DNA from: Verrucomicrobiota bacterium
GTDB taxonomy: Bacteria; Verrucomicrobiota; Verrucomicrobiia; Opitutales; Opitutaceae
Direction: 5' to 3'
Assembly: GCA_947471035.1 (NCBI GenBank)
Contig: CANIWJ010000006.1
Location: 1 to 61,076, forward strand
DNA length: 61,076 nt
How positions within the stretch are numbered: the first letter of the stretch is position 1; each line of letters starts with the position of its first letter. The position numbers and the translations under genes are program-made. This document shows, piece by piece, positions 24,789 through 34,416 of the stretch. The notes beneath the pieces are model-generated. The model did no database searches, was not told the origin of the DNA, and saw only the letters and a list, made by a program, of their open reading frames with translations.

Positions 24789-26302
24789 GGGGTGCCTCCG
24801 TTCATGACGGCCTTAAAGGCCGGGGATTGCAGCGCAGGGACGATCCAATCGAGCAACACATCCGGCTTAAGCCCCACCCAAAGTGTGGCGGCGAGCAGCA
24901 GAAGCGCACCGGTTTTTTCCGGCCACGAAATCGGTGCCATCGCGTGTGCATCATCGTGGTGCCCGGCTTCCGCAAGCGGCGCAGTTGCTCCGGTGCTGCC
25001 AAAAAACGCCACGTGAATCGCACGCAGGGTAAACGCCCCGGCCACCACGATGCCCAGCGCGGCGCACACCGCCCATAGCGGCTTCGCCTGCCACGTGCCG
25101 GTCAAGATACTCAACTCCGCTGGGAACCCGCTAAAACCGGGCAAACCTAGTGAAGCAAACCCGGCCAGCACGAAGACCACGGCGGCAAAGGGCAGCAAGC
25201 GATGCAAGGGCAGCGCCTGCAATGCCCCCAGTTCCCGGGTATGAGTGCGTTCGTAAACCATACGACCGACCACCGCGAAAAGCAGCCCGGCGATGATCCC
25301 GTGCGAGACCATTTGCAGCACCGCGCCCGCCAGCGCGAGCGGAGTGGCGGCGGCCAGCCCGAGAAGGACGAAGCCCATGTGGCTCACACTCGAATAGCCG
25401 ATCACGAACTTAAAATCCGACTGCACCAGCGCGATGAACCCGGCGTAAACGATGCCCGCAATCGCCAGCCAGGCGATCACCGGCTGGCAAACAGCGAATG
25501 CGCCCGGAAACAGCGGCATTGCGACTCGCAGGCAACCATAAGCCCCGAGCTTCATCACCACCCCGGCCAGCAGCATCGATGCACCGGTCGGGGCCGCCAC
25601 GTGTCCGGTCGGCGCCCAAGTATGAAAGGGAAACAAACCGGCCAGCACCGCGAACCCGAGAAACAGCAAAGCAAAGATCGCGATCTGCGACCCCGCCGGA
25701 ATATGCCGCGCACCCTCCGCCAATTCCGCCAAACCATAGCCCGTCGCGCCTCCCGAAGCGTGCGCCCAAAGCAAACCGATCAACACCAGCGCGCTTCCCG
25801 CAAAGGAATAAAGCACCAGCTTCATCGCGCCGTATTCCCGATTGGTCGAGCCCCAGACCGCGACTAGGAAATACTTCGGCACGATCGCTATTTCGTAGAA
25901 AACAAAGAGCAGAAACACGTCCGCGCTCATAAACACCCCGTAAACCCCGCCGATGAGCGAAAGGTAAAAGGCAAAAAACTCCCCCGTGCGTTCCTCGATA
26001 TTCCACGAGAACAAGATCCCGGCGGTCGCCGCCAGTCCGGTAAGCACAAGCAGACTCAGGCTGATCCCATCCACCGCGAGGTGGTAGCGCACGCCGCGCT
26101 CGGTTATCCACGGCACATTGACCAGGGTTTGCAGCTCCGGCGCGGGCACGAATTCCCGGGCGGCCAACAAGGTAAGCGCCAGCCCGGCAAGCGCGGTGCC
26201 CAGCGCCACCCAACGGGCGGCCGCCGCCGAACGCGTTCCCGCCAGCAGTGCCAACAAGGCACCGGCAAACGACACGTAAATGGTCCAGGGCAATAAGTTC
26301 AT
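24785..26302 (-). CDS. nuoM: NADH-quinone oxidoreductase subunit M, copy next to nuoN
   Basis: Antiporter-like subunit, 505 aa, about 14 helices. The TM5 Glu is present (FYEIAIVPKYF), as are the TM8 Lys (LAGVVMKLGAYG) and the TM12 Glu (GFPAELSIL). The TM7 Lys that is expected in the FAVK-P motif is Leu 220 here (FAVLAGLFPFHTW); the lysine is part of the proton path in known NuoM. It is one of two NuoM-like genes in tandem. ATG at 26302 overlaps the upstream nuoM stop by 4 bp. Confidence 0.93.
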   Translation of the reverse strand: MNLLPWTIYVSFAGALLALLAGTRSAAAARWVALGTALAGLALTLLAAREFVPAPELQTLVNVPWITERGVRYHLAVDGISLSLLVLTGLAATAGILFSWNIEERTGEFFAFYLSLIGGVYGVFMSADVFLLFVFYEIAIVPKYFLVAVWGSTNREYGAMKLVLYSFAGSALVLIGLLWAHASGGATGYGLAELAEGARHIPAGSQIAIFALLFLGFAVLAGLFPFHTWAPTGHVAAPTGASMLLAGVVMKLGAYGCLRVAMPLFPGAFAVCQPVIAWLAIAGIVYAGFIALVQSDFKFVIGYSSVSHMGFVLLGLAAATPLALAGAVLQMVSHGIIAGLLFAVVGRMVYERTHTRELGALQALPLHRLLPFAAVVFVLAGFASLGLPGFSGFPAELSILTGTWQAKPLWAVCAALGIVVAGAFTLRAIHVAFFGSTGATAPLAEAGHHDDAHAMAPISWPEKTGALLLLAATLWVGLKPDVLLDWIVPALQSPAFKAVMNGGTP

Positions 26303-27819
26303 GGCAGTTGGCTGACCCACGTGGTCACAAGCGGGTTAATGAGGCCGACCAGCAACTGCGGCAGCACTCCGAGCAGCACCATCAAAACAACCAGCGGCAG
26401 CAGGGTAAAAACCTCCACCCGATCGAGGTCGCGAAACGTGGCCACGGCGGCACCGGTCGGCCCATGGAAAACGCGTTGCCAAAACGTGAGCAGAAAGAGC
26501 GCGGTCGCGAATAAACCCAGACAGGCCACCCCCGCCGCCCAGGGCGCGAGGCCAAACACGCCGCTGAAAATCATGAACTCTCCCACGAAGCCGTTCAGAC
26601 CGGGCAATCCAAGCGAGGAGAACATCGCCACCCCGCAAAGACCGGCGAACAAGGGGGCCACGGTGCGCACTCCGCCAAAATCGTGAATACAACGCCGTCC
26701 GCCCGAACGCGTTTCGAGCATCCCGACGCAGGCAAACAAGGCGGCGGCGGAAAGTCCGTGGTTAAACATCTGGAGCAAAGCGCCGCTAAAGGCCGCGGTC
26801 GCCGCCGGGGCATTGCTCGCCCCTGCCACCGCGAAAAGTGCCAGCAGACAATAGCTCACATGGTTGATCGAGGAATACGCGACCATGCGTTTCAAGTCGG
26901 TCTGCTTCAGCGCCGCGAACGCGCCAAACACGACGCCGCCCAAGGCCAGTCCGAGCAGACATGGCGCGGCGGCATGCAGCTCCGCCGGGAAAAGGGGCCA
27001 GAGTATGCGCAGAAATCCATAAACGCCCATTTTGGACATGATCCCGGTCAGAAACATGGATACGCCGCTCGGCGCTTCCGCGTAGGTTGCGGGCAACCAG
27101 GTGTGAAACGGAAACAGCGGGGCCTTTACCGCCAGACCAAGGAAAACCCCGATAAAAATCACCTTGGGCCAGAGGCCGCCCAACAGGGCGAGCTTGGCTG
27201 CCAGTTGGCCCGAAGCCGCCAAAGTCGCGAGTCCGGTAAAGTTAAACGTGCCGGTCGCCACCGCAATGGCCGCAAACGCGAGCAGCAGACACGCACCGCC
27301 GGCTAGAGTATAAATCACAAACTGGTAGGCCGCCCGGGTCGCTCCCGCCCCTCCCCAGATTTTGATCAGGAAAAACGCCGGCACCAGACTGAGTTCCCAA
27401 AAGAGAAACCAATGGAAAAAATCCAACGCCAAGAATACCCCGAGCGCTGCGCCTTGGAGCAAAAGAAACAAGGCCGCAAAGTGATGAGGTGCGCGTTGGA
27501 TTTTCCAGGAGGCCAGCAGACACAGCGGCGACACCAAGCCGGTCAGCAAAACCAGCAAAAGGCTGAGTCCATCGAGCCCAAGGTGGTAATCCACCCGCAA
27601 GGCCGAGATCCAACTGTGCCGCTCGACAAATTGATAACCCGCGCCCGCAGGCGCGAAGTTCGCCAAAATAACCAGGGCCAGCGCCAGCGTTGAACCGCTG
27701 CTTAACAAGCCCAACGCCCGCGCACTTTTCTCGCCGAGTTTCTTCCCCAGCGATGCCAAAACCAAGGCGCCCAACCAAGGCGTAAAAACAAGGAGCGATA
27801 GCAATGGAAGTGCGCTCAT
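26299..27819 (-). CDS. nuoM: NADH-quinone oxidoreductase subunit M, copy next to nuoL
   Basis: Second antiporter-like M subunit, 506 aa. It has the TM5 Glu (FFHWFLFWELSLVPAFFLIKIWGG), the TM7 Lys 232 (LAVKAPLFPFHTWLP), the TM8 Lys (LTGIMSKMGVYGFLRI) and the TM12 Glu (GFVGEFMIFSG), so its proton path looks complete. It is clearly diverged from the other NuoM in this operon, so it is not a recent duplicate. Overlaps nuoL by 4 bp. Confidence 0.93.
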   Translation of the reverse strand: MSALPLLSLLVFTPWLGALVLASLGKKLGEKSARALGLLSSGSTLALALVILANFAPAGAGYQFVERHSWISALRVDYHLGLDGLSLLLVLLTGLVSPLCLLASWKIQRAPHHFAALFLLLQGAALGVFLALDFFHWFLFWELSLVPAFFLIKIWGGAGATRAAYQFVIYTLAGGACLLLAFAAIAVATGTFNFTGLATLAASGQLAAKLALLGGLWPKVIFIGVFLGLAVKAPLFPFHTWLPATYAEAPSGVSMFLTGIMSKMGVYGFLRILWPLFPAELHAAAPCLLGLALGGVVFGAFAALKQTDLKRMVAYSSINHVSYCLLALFAVAGASNAPAATAAFSGALLQMFNHGLSAAALFACVGMLETRSGGRRCIHDFGGVRTVAPLFAGLCGVAMFSSLGLPGLNGFVGEFMIFSGVFGLAPWAAGVACLGLFATALFLLTFWQRVFHGPTGAAVATFRDLDRVEVFTLLPLVVLMVLLGVLPQLLVGLINPLVTTWVSQLP

Positions 27820-29843
27820 CGACTACCTCCCAGAATGACCAATAGCATCAGCACAACAAAACCCATGGCGATAAAACGTAGGTAACTCTGGGGCTCTCCG
27901 GATTGGGCCCGCGAATAGGCGCGGCCGCTATCCCGGAACGATTCACTGACGGCGTTGAAACCGCCATTGATCGCGCTTTCATCGTTCTCGCGGTTCACCA
28001 CCCCGGTAAATTCACCCAGGCGGGCCAGCATCGTAACCGCGCCACCCCACACGTAACGGTCGAAAAAGTCGGCCACCGTCGCACCCGCAGTTACCAAGCG
28101 ACCGAGCGTTGCGGCATAAAGTTCGTCGAAACCGAGGCGGTTCCCTAGCGCGGCGATTACCCCGGGGGCTGCCTTGGCTAGCGGGTCCACCGCCTCCACC
28201 GCGACTCGCGGCCTGCGACCGTAAATCGCCCAGCCCGCGCCCAAACCAACCGCGACCAACACAATCGAGAGCATCATTAACCCGGCGCTTTCAAAGATGG
28301 GATGCCCGTGCACCTCCGTCTCGCCCAGCAGGCGGGCCTGCAACCAAGGAAAGGCCGGCGTGCCCAGGAAACCGAGCGCCACGGCGCCGATCGCCAGCAA
28401 GACGAGCGGCACCGTCATTACCGCCGAATTCTCATGCGCGTGCCCGGTCTCCGCCGTGCGCGCTGTCCCGAAAAAAGTCTCGGCGACCAGCCGTGTCATG
28501 TAGAACGCGGTCAGCACCACCGCGATGAGTGCAGCCCCGAATGGCAGATGGGAAACATGCCAGCCGTGTGCGGCGTGCAAAATGGCCTCTTTGCTCCAGA
28601 AGCCGGAAAACAAAAAAGGCACGCCGGAGAGCGCCATCATGCCAATGGCGAAAGTGGCAAAGGTGATCCGCATCCGGCCGCGCAGACCGCCGAGGCGGCG
28701 AATATCTTGCTCGTGGTGGGCGGCGTGGATGACCGAGCCCGCGCCCAAAAAGAGCAGCGCCTTGAAAAAGGCATGCGTCAGCAAATGGAATATCGCCGCC
28801 ACCCACGAACCCACCCCAAGCGCCAGCATCATGTAGCCGAGCTGGGAAACGGTGGAAAAAGCCAGCACGCGCTTAATGTCGTTTTGTGCGACCGCGATGG
28901 TCGCGCCAAGCAGCGCGGTGATGGCTCCGATAAAGGCCACCACCGTCAAGGCATGCAGCGGCACCTGCGGCAGCGCCAGATCGGCGGACATCAGGGGATA
29001 CACCCGGGCGATCAAAAACACCCCGGCCGCCACCATCGTCGCGGCGTGAATGAGCGCACTGACCGGCGTCGGACCTTCCATCGCGTCGGGCAGCCAGACA
29101 TGCAGCGGGAACTGGCCGGATTTACCGACGGCCCCGCAGAAAATAAGCAGCCCGATGGCCGTGGAAACCGCCAGGCCGCCGACTGTCACCTGACTGGCCA
29201 GCGAACCGAGCGCCGCCACTTCCAGCACACCTTTGCCGCCGTCGTAGAAAAGCAAGGAACCGGTGGAGTCAGCCAACCAGAGCAAACCCAGGAGCAAACC
29301 GAGGTCGCCGATGCGCGTGGTGATAAAAGCTTTTTTCGCGGCTGCGGCGGCGGCAGGTTTTTGAAACCAGAAACCAATCAACAAATACGAGGCGAGTCCC
29401 ACCAGTTCCCAGCAAATGAAGAGTAGAAGCAGACTGTTCGCGATCAGGATACCGAGCATCGCGGCGGCAAATAAGCTCAGAAAACAGAAGAACTGTTTAA
29501 AATTAGCGTCCGCCTTCATGTAGCCGGTGCTGAAGATGAAAATCAGCGAAGCGACGAAGGTCACCATCACGCACATGAACGCGGTCAGCGGATCCAGCAG
29601 CCACCCCAGCCGCATCGCGCCTGAACCGACATCGAACCACGCGAAATTCGCGACCAACTTTGCCGCTGGATCGGCGAGTGCGGTGTGCAGCGCGAGGCAC
29701 GAAACTAGGAACGCCGCGATCATGGCGGCAATCGCGGCCCCGGCCGCTGCGGCCCGGCCGCTGCGTGGCACCAGCGCGGCGATGCCGGCAGCCAGCAAGG
29801 GCAACGCAGGAATGAGCCAAAGAAGGGAGACGGGAAGGTGCAT
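27816..29843 (-). CDS. nuoL: NADH-quinone oxidoreductase subunit L
   Basis: Distal antiporter-like subunit with the long lateral helix at its C-terminus. 675 aa against about 613 in E. coli, so somewhat long. Key residues: Glu in FICWELVGLASYLLIGFWF, Lys in GAVGKSGQFPLHVWLPDAMEGPTPVSALIHAATMV. The C-terminal end (about 600-675) includes a charged stretch before a last hydrophobic helix. A longer NuoL is of interest because two NuoM-like subunits would need an extended lateral helix. 3 bp after nuoK. Confidence 0.96.
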   Translation of the reverse strand: MHLPVSLLWLIPALPLLAAGIAALVPRSGRAAAAGAAIAAMIAAFLVSCLALHTALADPAAKLVANFAWFDVGSGAMRLGWLLDPLTAFMCVMVTFVASLIFIFSTGYMKADANFKQFFCFLSLFAAAMLGILIANSLLLLFICWELVGLASYLLIGFWFQKPAAAAAAKKAFITTRIGDLGLLLGLLWLADSTGSLLFYDGGKGVLEVAALGSLASQVTVGGLAVSTAIGLLIFCGAVGKSGQFPLHVWLPDAMEGPTPVSALIHAATMVAAGVFLIARVYPLMSADLALPQVPLHALTVVAFIGAITALLGATIAVAQNDIKRVLAFSTVSQLGYMMLALGVGSWVAAIFHLLTHAFFKALLFLGAGSVIHAAHHEQDIRRLGGLRGRMRITFATFAIGMMALSGVPFLFSGFWSKEAILHAAHGWHVSHLPFGAALIAVVLTAFYMTRLVAETFFGTARTAETGHAHENSAVMTVPLVLLAIGAVALGFLGTPAFPWLQARLLGETEVHGHPIFESAGLMMLSIVLVAVGLGAGWAIYGRRPRVAVEAVDPLAKAAPGVIAALGNRLGFDELYAATLGRLVTAGATVADFFDRYVWGGAVTMLARLGEFTGVVNRENDESAINGGFNAVSESFRDSGRAYSRAQSGEPQSYLRFIAMGFVVLMLLVILGGSR

Positions 29844-29846
29844 ACC

Positions 29847-30158
29847 TCAGCCTTTAAGACGGTTGATCGAAGCGAGGCGGATGGTTTTCTGGTGCCGGTA
29901 AACCGCGATCACCAAGGCGAGCCCGACAGCGGCCTCGGCGGCGGCGACGGCGATGGAAAACAAAACAAACAACACCCCGGTGCCCGCTTCGGGATTCGGA
30001 CCATAGCGCCAGAACGCGATGAAATTGATATTGGCGGCGTTGAGCATCAGCTCGACCCCCAGCAATACGAGGATGGCGTTGTTACGCGCCATGGCCGCGA
30101 CCAGCCCCACGCAGAAGAGCAGACTCGAAAGCAGCAGACACAGTTGCAGCGGACTCAT
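29847..30158 (-). CDS. nuoK: NADH-quinone oxidoreductase subunit K
   Basis: 103-aa membrane subunit with three helices. The conserved Glu residues of the E-channel are in LVLLGVELMLNAANINFIAF and in AAAEAAVGLALVIAVYR. Overlaps nuoJ by 4 bp. Confidence 0.96.
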   Translation of the reverse strand: MSPLQLCLLLSSLLFCVGLVAAMARNNAILVLLGVELMLNAANINFIAFWRYGPNPEAGTGVLFVLFSIAVAAAEAAVGLALVIAVYRHQKTIRLASINRLKG

Positions 30159-30673
30159 ACCTCATCCTCCTGGCTCTTGACGTTTTCCTCGGCGGCCAGA
30201 ACCACCGCGCCCAGCAGCGAGACGGTGAGCAAAATACCGACGACCAACAACGCGACTACGTGCGGGCCCATAAGCTGCGCCCCGATTTGTTTCACCGTTA
30301 AGACCGGAACCGCGTTCGGAACCGTGGCCGTAAGCGGCGTTCCCAGCACTGCCCCGACCAAGACTCCCGCCACACCGCCGCCCGCCACCAGCGCCAGGAT
30401 GAACCGTTGCAACGAAGCATAACCTAGCGTTTCGGATGCGGTTCCCTGCCGCGTCAGCAGGACGGCGAAGAGCACGACCATCGAAATCGCACCGACGTAA
30501 ACCAGCCCTTGAGCGAAGGCGACAAACTCGGCCCCGGCCCACAAGTAAAACGCCGCGATTCCCGCCCAGCAGGCCACCAGCAATAACGCGCTGTGGATGA
30601 GATTGCGCAGCGCCAAGGCCACGATGGCGCTGCCAAGGATGAGCACGGAAAGAAGGATCAGCGCGAGGGTCAT
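30155..30673 (-). CDS. nuoJ: NADH-quinone oxidoreductase subunit J
   Basis: 172-aa membrane subunit with five predicted helices. The typical segment is HSALLLVACWAGIAAFYLWAGAEFVAFAQGLVYVGAISMVVLFAVLL, with the pi-bulge region YVGAISMVVLF. The ends overlap nuoH and nuoK by 4 bp each. Confidence 0.95.
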   Translation of the reverse strand: MTLALILLSVLILGSAIVALALRNLIHSALLLVACWAGIAAFYLWAGAEFVAFAQGLVYVGAISMVVLFAVLLTRQGTASETLGYASLQRFILALVAGGGVAGVLVGAVLGTPLTATVPNAVPVLTVKQIGAQLMGPHVVALLVVGILLTVSLLGAVVLAAEENVKSQEDEV

Positions 30674-31932
30674 GACGTGGCGTAGCGGTAGGTGCGCGGG
30701 GCGCGGCCGCCATTCAGTTTGCGGCTAAGTAAAACAAAGGGGCCGACGACAATGGCGGCGGAGATCACCCAACGCACCAGTTGCAGTGCGCCGGTCCAGT
30801 CCCGCGTGAGCGCCCAGAACGCGGCGTTGAGCAGGTTGATCAAAGCCAGCGGCACGATGAACTGCCAAGCCAGCCTGGTCAGTTGGTCGATACGAAGACG
30901 CAGCAAGGTGCCGCGCACCCAGATGAAAAAGCCGATCATGCCGATCAGCTTCAGCATGAACCACGCATACGAAGGCACAAAGCCGAGGAAGGCCACCGGA
31001 GCCTGCCAGCCGCCGAGGAAGATCGTTATTCCCAGTCCGCTCAGCGCGGTAAGGCCGAAATACTCCGCCATGAAAAACAGCGCGTATTTAAAACCTGAGT
31101 ATTCGGTCAGGTGCCCGGCGACCAGCTCACTCTCCGCCTCGGGTAAATCGAAGGGTGACCGGTTACTTTCGGCCAGCGCCGCAACGAGGAAAAGCAGGAA
31201 TCCGGCGAAGCCCCAAGGCGTGAAGACGTGCCAGTGTGGAATGATCCCAAAGGTCCAACCGCCTTGGGCGAGCGCGATTTCCTGGGTCGATAGTGAACCG
31301 ACTACCAGCACGACCGGGACTACGGAAAGCATCAGCGGGAGCTCGTAGCTAATCACTTGGGCCAGCGCGCGCATGGCGGCCAGAAGCGAATATTTGTTAT
31401 GACTCGCCCAACCGGCCATGAAGATGGTGAGTTCGGTCGCGGAACCGGCGGCGAAGAAATACAGCAGGGCCGAATCCAGCTCCACCGGGATCAGATTCCG
31501 GCCAAAAGGCAGCACCGCGAAGGTCAGTAACGAAAAAGCCACGACCAATACCGGAGCGAGGAAGTGAAGCAGCTTATCGGCGGCGGCAGGGACGATGTCC
31601 TCCTTCGTTAGGGCTTTGACCGCGTCGGCAAAGGGCTGGGAAAGTCCGAACAGCGTGTGTTTAAAACGCCAGGGCAGGATGGAAAACTGCGGGACTCCGG
31701 TGCGGTTGGGGCCACGACGATTTTGCAGACGTCCCAGAAGCTTTCGTTCTGCAATCGTCGTAAACGCAAAGAAGAGCCCGAACACCGCCAGGATCGCGAC
31801 GATGGTGATCAGGTGATGCACCAGCCACTGGGTCGGCGCCGGTAAGAGTTGCACCAAGGCATCGCGCAACAGCAGCGGCGCGCGCTCTAGAAAGGGTTCG
31901 GAGCCGGCAACGGCCATGGCGTAAGCACTCAT
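30670..31932 (-). CDS. nuoH: NADH-quinone oxidoreductase subunit H
   Basis: Membrane subunit at the quinone chamber. Motifs: ERKLLGRLQNRRGPNRTG, ADAVKALTKEDIVP, the E-rich loop ESNRSPFDLPEAESELVAGHLTEYSGFKYALFFMAEY. 420 aa against about 325 in E. coli: extra residues lie in the loop between YFFAAGSATELTIF and the central conserved region and at the C-terminus. Overlaps nuoI by 4 bp. Confidence 0.96.
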   Translation of the reverse strand: MSAYAMAVAGSEPFLERAPLLLRDALVQLLPAPTQWLVHHLITIVAILAVFGLFFAFTTIAERKLLGRLQNRRGPNRTGVPQFSILPWRFKHTLFGLSQPFADAVKALTKEDIVPAAADKLLHFLAPVLVVAFSLLTFAVLPFGRNLIPVELDSALLYFFAAGSATELTIFMAGWASHNKYSLLAAMRALAQVISYELPLMLSVVPVVLVVGSLSTQEIALAQGGWTFGIIPHWHVFTPWGFAGFLLFLVAALAESNRSPFDLPEAESELVAGHLTEYSGFKYALFFMAEYFGLTALSGLGITIFLGGWQAPVAFLGFVPSYAWFMLKLIGMIGFFIWVRGTLLRLRIDQLTRLAWQFIVPLALINLLNAAFWALTRDWTGALQLVRWVISAAIVVGPFVLLSRKLNGGRAPRTYRYATS

Positions 31933-32552
31933 GCGGCGGGAGGGGGCGTGGGCGGGGTCGCGGCGGCGGCCTTGGCAGCGGCGGCAGCGGCTTTGGCTAG
32001 CGCGGCGGCCTTGGCTTTTTCTTCGGCGGCGAGACGTTCGGCAGCCAGACGGGCGTCCACTTCGGAGGCCTCGGCCGGGCGGATCGAGTGGTAGTAACTG
32101 TTGGGCTTGGCCAGTTGGTCGCGTTCCAGCAGCAAACCGGTGAAACGGTTCGTGGCCGTAACCTCGAAAACCTTGTCCATTTTTATGGAATCAAAGGGGC
32201 AAAGTTCAGCGCAAATGCCGCAGCCCATGCACACGGCGGTATCGATCGTGAAGATAACGGGGTAAAGCTGCGGTTTGCCGGTGGCATCGGGCTTCTTGTC
32301 TTTGCTCTTCTCGATGTAAATGCACTGCGGCGGACACTCCTTTTCGCAAATAGTGCAGGCCACGCAGCGCAAGGTGCCCAAGGGGTCGGCGGCGTCTTCG
32401 CACACCAGCAAGGGGAAGCTCCGGTAGTGCTCGCCCAAGGGCGCGCGTTCCTCCGGATATTGCACGGTGGCCATGCGTTCGGGATCGTAAAAGCTGCCCG
32501 CGAAATTCTTCGCGGTGACAGCCAGACCTTTGAGTATGCCGGAGCCTAGCAT
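31929..32552 (-). CDS. nuoI: NADH-quinone oxidoreductase subunit I
   Basis: Ferredoxin-like subunit with clusters N6a and N6b. Two 4Fe-4S motifs are intact: CVACTICEKECPP (about 63-75) and CMGCGICAELCPFDSI (about 109-124). The last 45-50 residues are an Ala/Lys/Glu-rich tail (AAERLAAEEKAKAAALAKA... ending in a Pro-Thr stretch), not part of the fold and unusual for NuoI. ATG start at 32552, 5 bp after nuoD. 207 aa. Confidence 0.95.
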   Translation of the reverse strand: MLGSGILKGLAVTAKNFAGSFYDPERMATVQYPEERAPLGEHYRSFPLLVCEDAADPLGTLRCVACTICEKECPPQCIYIEKSKDKKPDATGKPQLYPVIFTIDTAVCMGCGICAELCPFDSIKMDKVFEVTATNRFTGLLLERDQLAKPNSYYHSIRPAEASEVDARLAAERLAAEEKAKAAALAKAAAAAAKAAAATPPTPPPAA

Positions 32553-32557
32553 GGCGG

Positions 32558-33742
32558 TTAGCGATCGACCTCCCCAAGCACGATATCAATGGAGCCGAGG
32601 ATGACCACGGCGTCGGCCACGGTGTGGCCCAGGCACATCTCTTCGAGGAGCGTCAGGTTAATCAAGGAAGGGGGGCGCACGCGGTAGCGGTAGGGGTTCG
32701 GCGTGCCGTCGCTGAGCAGGTAAAAACCCAGTTCGCCTTTGGGGCTTTCGAGCCGGCCGTAGGCTTCGCCGGCTTTGGGACGGAAACCGCGGATCTTCGC
32801 CTTCGGGTCCATGATCGGGCCGGCTGGCAAGGTTCGGAACGCCTGTTGCAGGATTTTGACCGACTCCCGCATTTCCAAAATGCGCATCATGTAGCGGTCG
32901 TAGGTGTCGCCATGCTCGCCGAGCGGCACACGGAAATCGAAACGCGAGTAGAACCCGTAGGCATCCACCTTGCGCAAATCATAATTAACCCCGGCGGCGC
33001 GGAGCACGGGACCGGTTATGCCGGCGTTGATGGCATTCGCTGCCTTCAGCCGACCGACTCCTTGGGTGCGGGCCAGCAGGATTTCATTACCCGTCAGCAT
33101 GCGCTCGTACTCGTCCAAGAAACGGGGGAAGTTATCTACCAAACGACTGGCGGCGGCGAGCCACTCCGGCGATGGGTCGATACGGCAACCGCCGAAGCGC
33201 TGATAATTGCACATCATGCGCGAGCCGCTCAGGGCCTCGAACAGGTCGATGATTTTTTCGCGCTCGCGGAAGGCGTAAAGCAGAGGCGTAAACGAGGTGC
33301 CCAGGTCGTTGAAAAGAAACCCGACCAGACAGGAGTGATTCACGATTCGGGTGAGCTCCGCGAGGATGATGCGCAGATACTGCGCCCGATCCGGGACGGC
33401 TTGCCCTGCGAGCTTTTCCACCGCGAGGGCATAGGCCCAGTTGGTGGACATCGAACAGAGGTAATCGAGCCGGTCGGTGTAAGGCATCGACGCCAAGTAA
33501 CTCGTGTTCTCCGCGATCTTCTCGTGGTTGCGGTGCAGGTAGCCGAAAACCGGTTTGAGTTTAACAATGACCTCGCCGTCGAGCGTCACATCCATGCGGA
33601 AAACACCGTGGGTTGACGGGTGTTGCGGCCCCATCGATACCTCCAGCAGATCACCATGAAACGCATCGGTCACGGTGCGAACCGTGGGGCCGGATGGCGC
33701 GCCGAAAGGTGACGGTGCCTGAAAAGGAGCTGCCGGGCTCAT
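32558..33742 (-). CDS. nuoD: NADH-quinone oxidoreductase subunit D
   Basis: 49-kDa subunit forming the quinone-binding cavity with NuoB. The conserved His motif [12 protein letters not shown] is at about 38-49 and the Tyr near the quinone head in [16 protein letters not shown]. 394 aa, stand-alone, not fused to NuoC. The ATG at 33742 overlaps the nuoC stop by 4 bp; a longer frame to 33904 is an Arg/Ser-rich artefact inside nuoC. Confidence 0.96.
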   Translation of the reverse strand: MSPAAPFQAPSPFGAPSGPTVRTVTDAFHGDLLEVSMGPQHPSTHGVFRMDVTLDGEVIVKLKPVFGYLHRNHEKIAENTSYLASMPYTDRLDYLCSMSTNWAYALAVEKLAGQAVPDRAQYLRIILAELTRIVNHSCLVGFLFNDLGTSFTPLLYAFREREKIIDLFEALSGSRMMCNYQRFGGCRIDPSPEWLAAASRLVDNFPRFLDEYERMLTGNEILLARTQGVGRLKAANAINAGITGPVLRAAGVNYDLRKVDAYGFYSRFDFRVPLGEHGDTYDRYMMRILEMRESVKILQQAFRTLPAGPIMDPKAKIRGFRPKAGEAYGRLESPKGELGFYLLSDGTPNPYRYRVRPPSLINLTLLEEMCLGHTVADAVVILGSIDIVLGEVDR

Positions 33743-34413
33743 GGTTTGGCCTCCGCTTGCGCTTGATCCGCCACGCTTGGGGTCGCGCTTGGGTAGTGGG
33801 CTTGGGCTCGCTCCAGCACCTCGGCATGAGGCGTCGGCTCCCACTCGTAATCGTCGGGGGCGACGTAATCCTTGCGCATCGGATGGTCTTTGAATTCGTC
33901 CCACATCAGCAGACGGCGAAGATCGGGATGCCCTTCAAAAACGACGCCGAAGAGATCGAAAATCTCCCGCTCCTGAAAATCGCACGAACGCCAGACCGGC
34001 GTTAAGGAAGGGATGGTCACCTGATCACAACGATTACCGGTGCGCAGGCGAAGAATCACCGGGCCATGGCGCAGCGCCATCGAGTAGAGGTGATACACCG
34101 CTTCCAGCCGGCCCGGCTCGATACGTTTGGTTTTTTCCTCGATTACTTTGGCCGGGCCGCCGGCGGGATCGGCCACGCTGACCTTCTTGGTTTCCACGAT
34201 TTCCTTCTCCGGCCAATCGATACCCGTGACATTGGAACAATAGTCGAGCTGGAGCGCCGGATCATCGCGGAGAAAGCGGGCGATCTCGAACGCATGCGCG
34301 TTGTCCAAGCTGAGCGTATGCTCGGCGGCGGGACCGGGATTGAGCACGAGCGTGAACGTTGCGCCCGGGAAACGGGCCAGCAGGCGGTCACGGATCTGTT
34401 CGAGGGATTCCAT
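33739..34413 (-). CDS. nuoC: NADH-quinone oxidoreductase subunit C
   Basis: 30-kDa peripheral subunit. The signature [36 protein letters not shown] lies near residues 140-180. 224 aa; an insertion with GWPEKE...KEKTKR (about 65-100) makes it a bit longer than a minimal NuoC. Separate from nuoD, with a 4-bp overlap. Confidence 0.95.
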   Translation of the reverse strand: MESLEQIRDRLLARFPGATFTLVLNPGPAAEHTLSLDNAHAFEIARFLRDDPALQLDYCSNVTGIDWPEKEIVETKKVSVADPAGGPAKVIEEKTKRIEPGRLEAVYHLYSMALRHGPVILRLRTGNRCDQVTIPSLTPVWRSCDFQEREIFDLFGVVFEGHPDLRRLLMWDEFKDHPMRKDYVAPDDYEWEPTPHAEVLERAQAHYPSATPSVADQAQAEAKP

Positions 34414-34416
34414 GGT

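Noticed and set aside
28302-29426. 374-codon open frame on the plus strand
   Set aside because: Antisense to nuoL; composition dominated by Arg, Gly and Gln with no domain.
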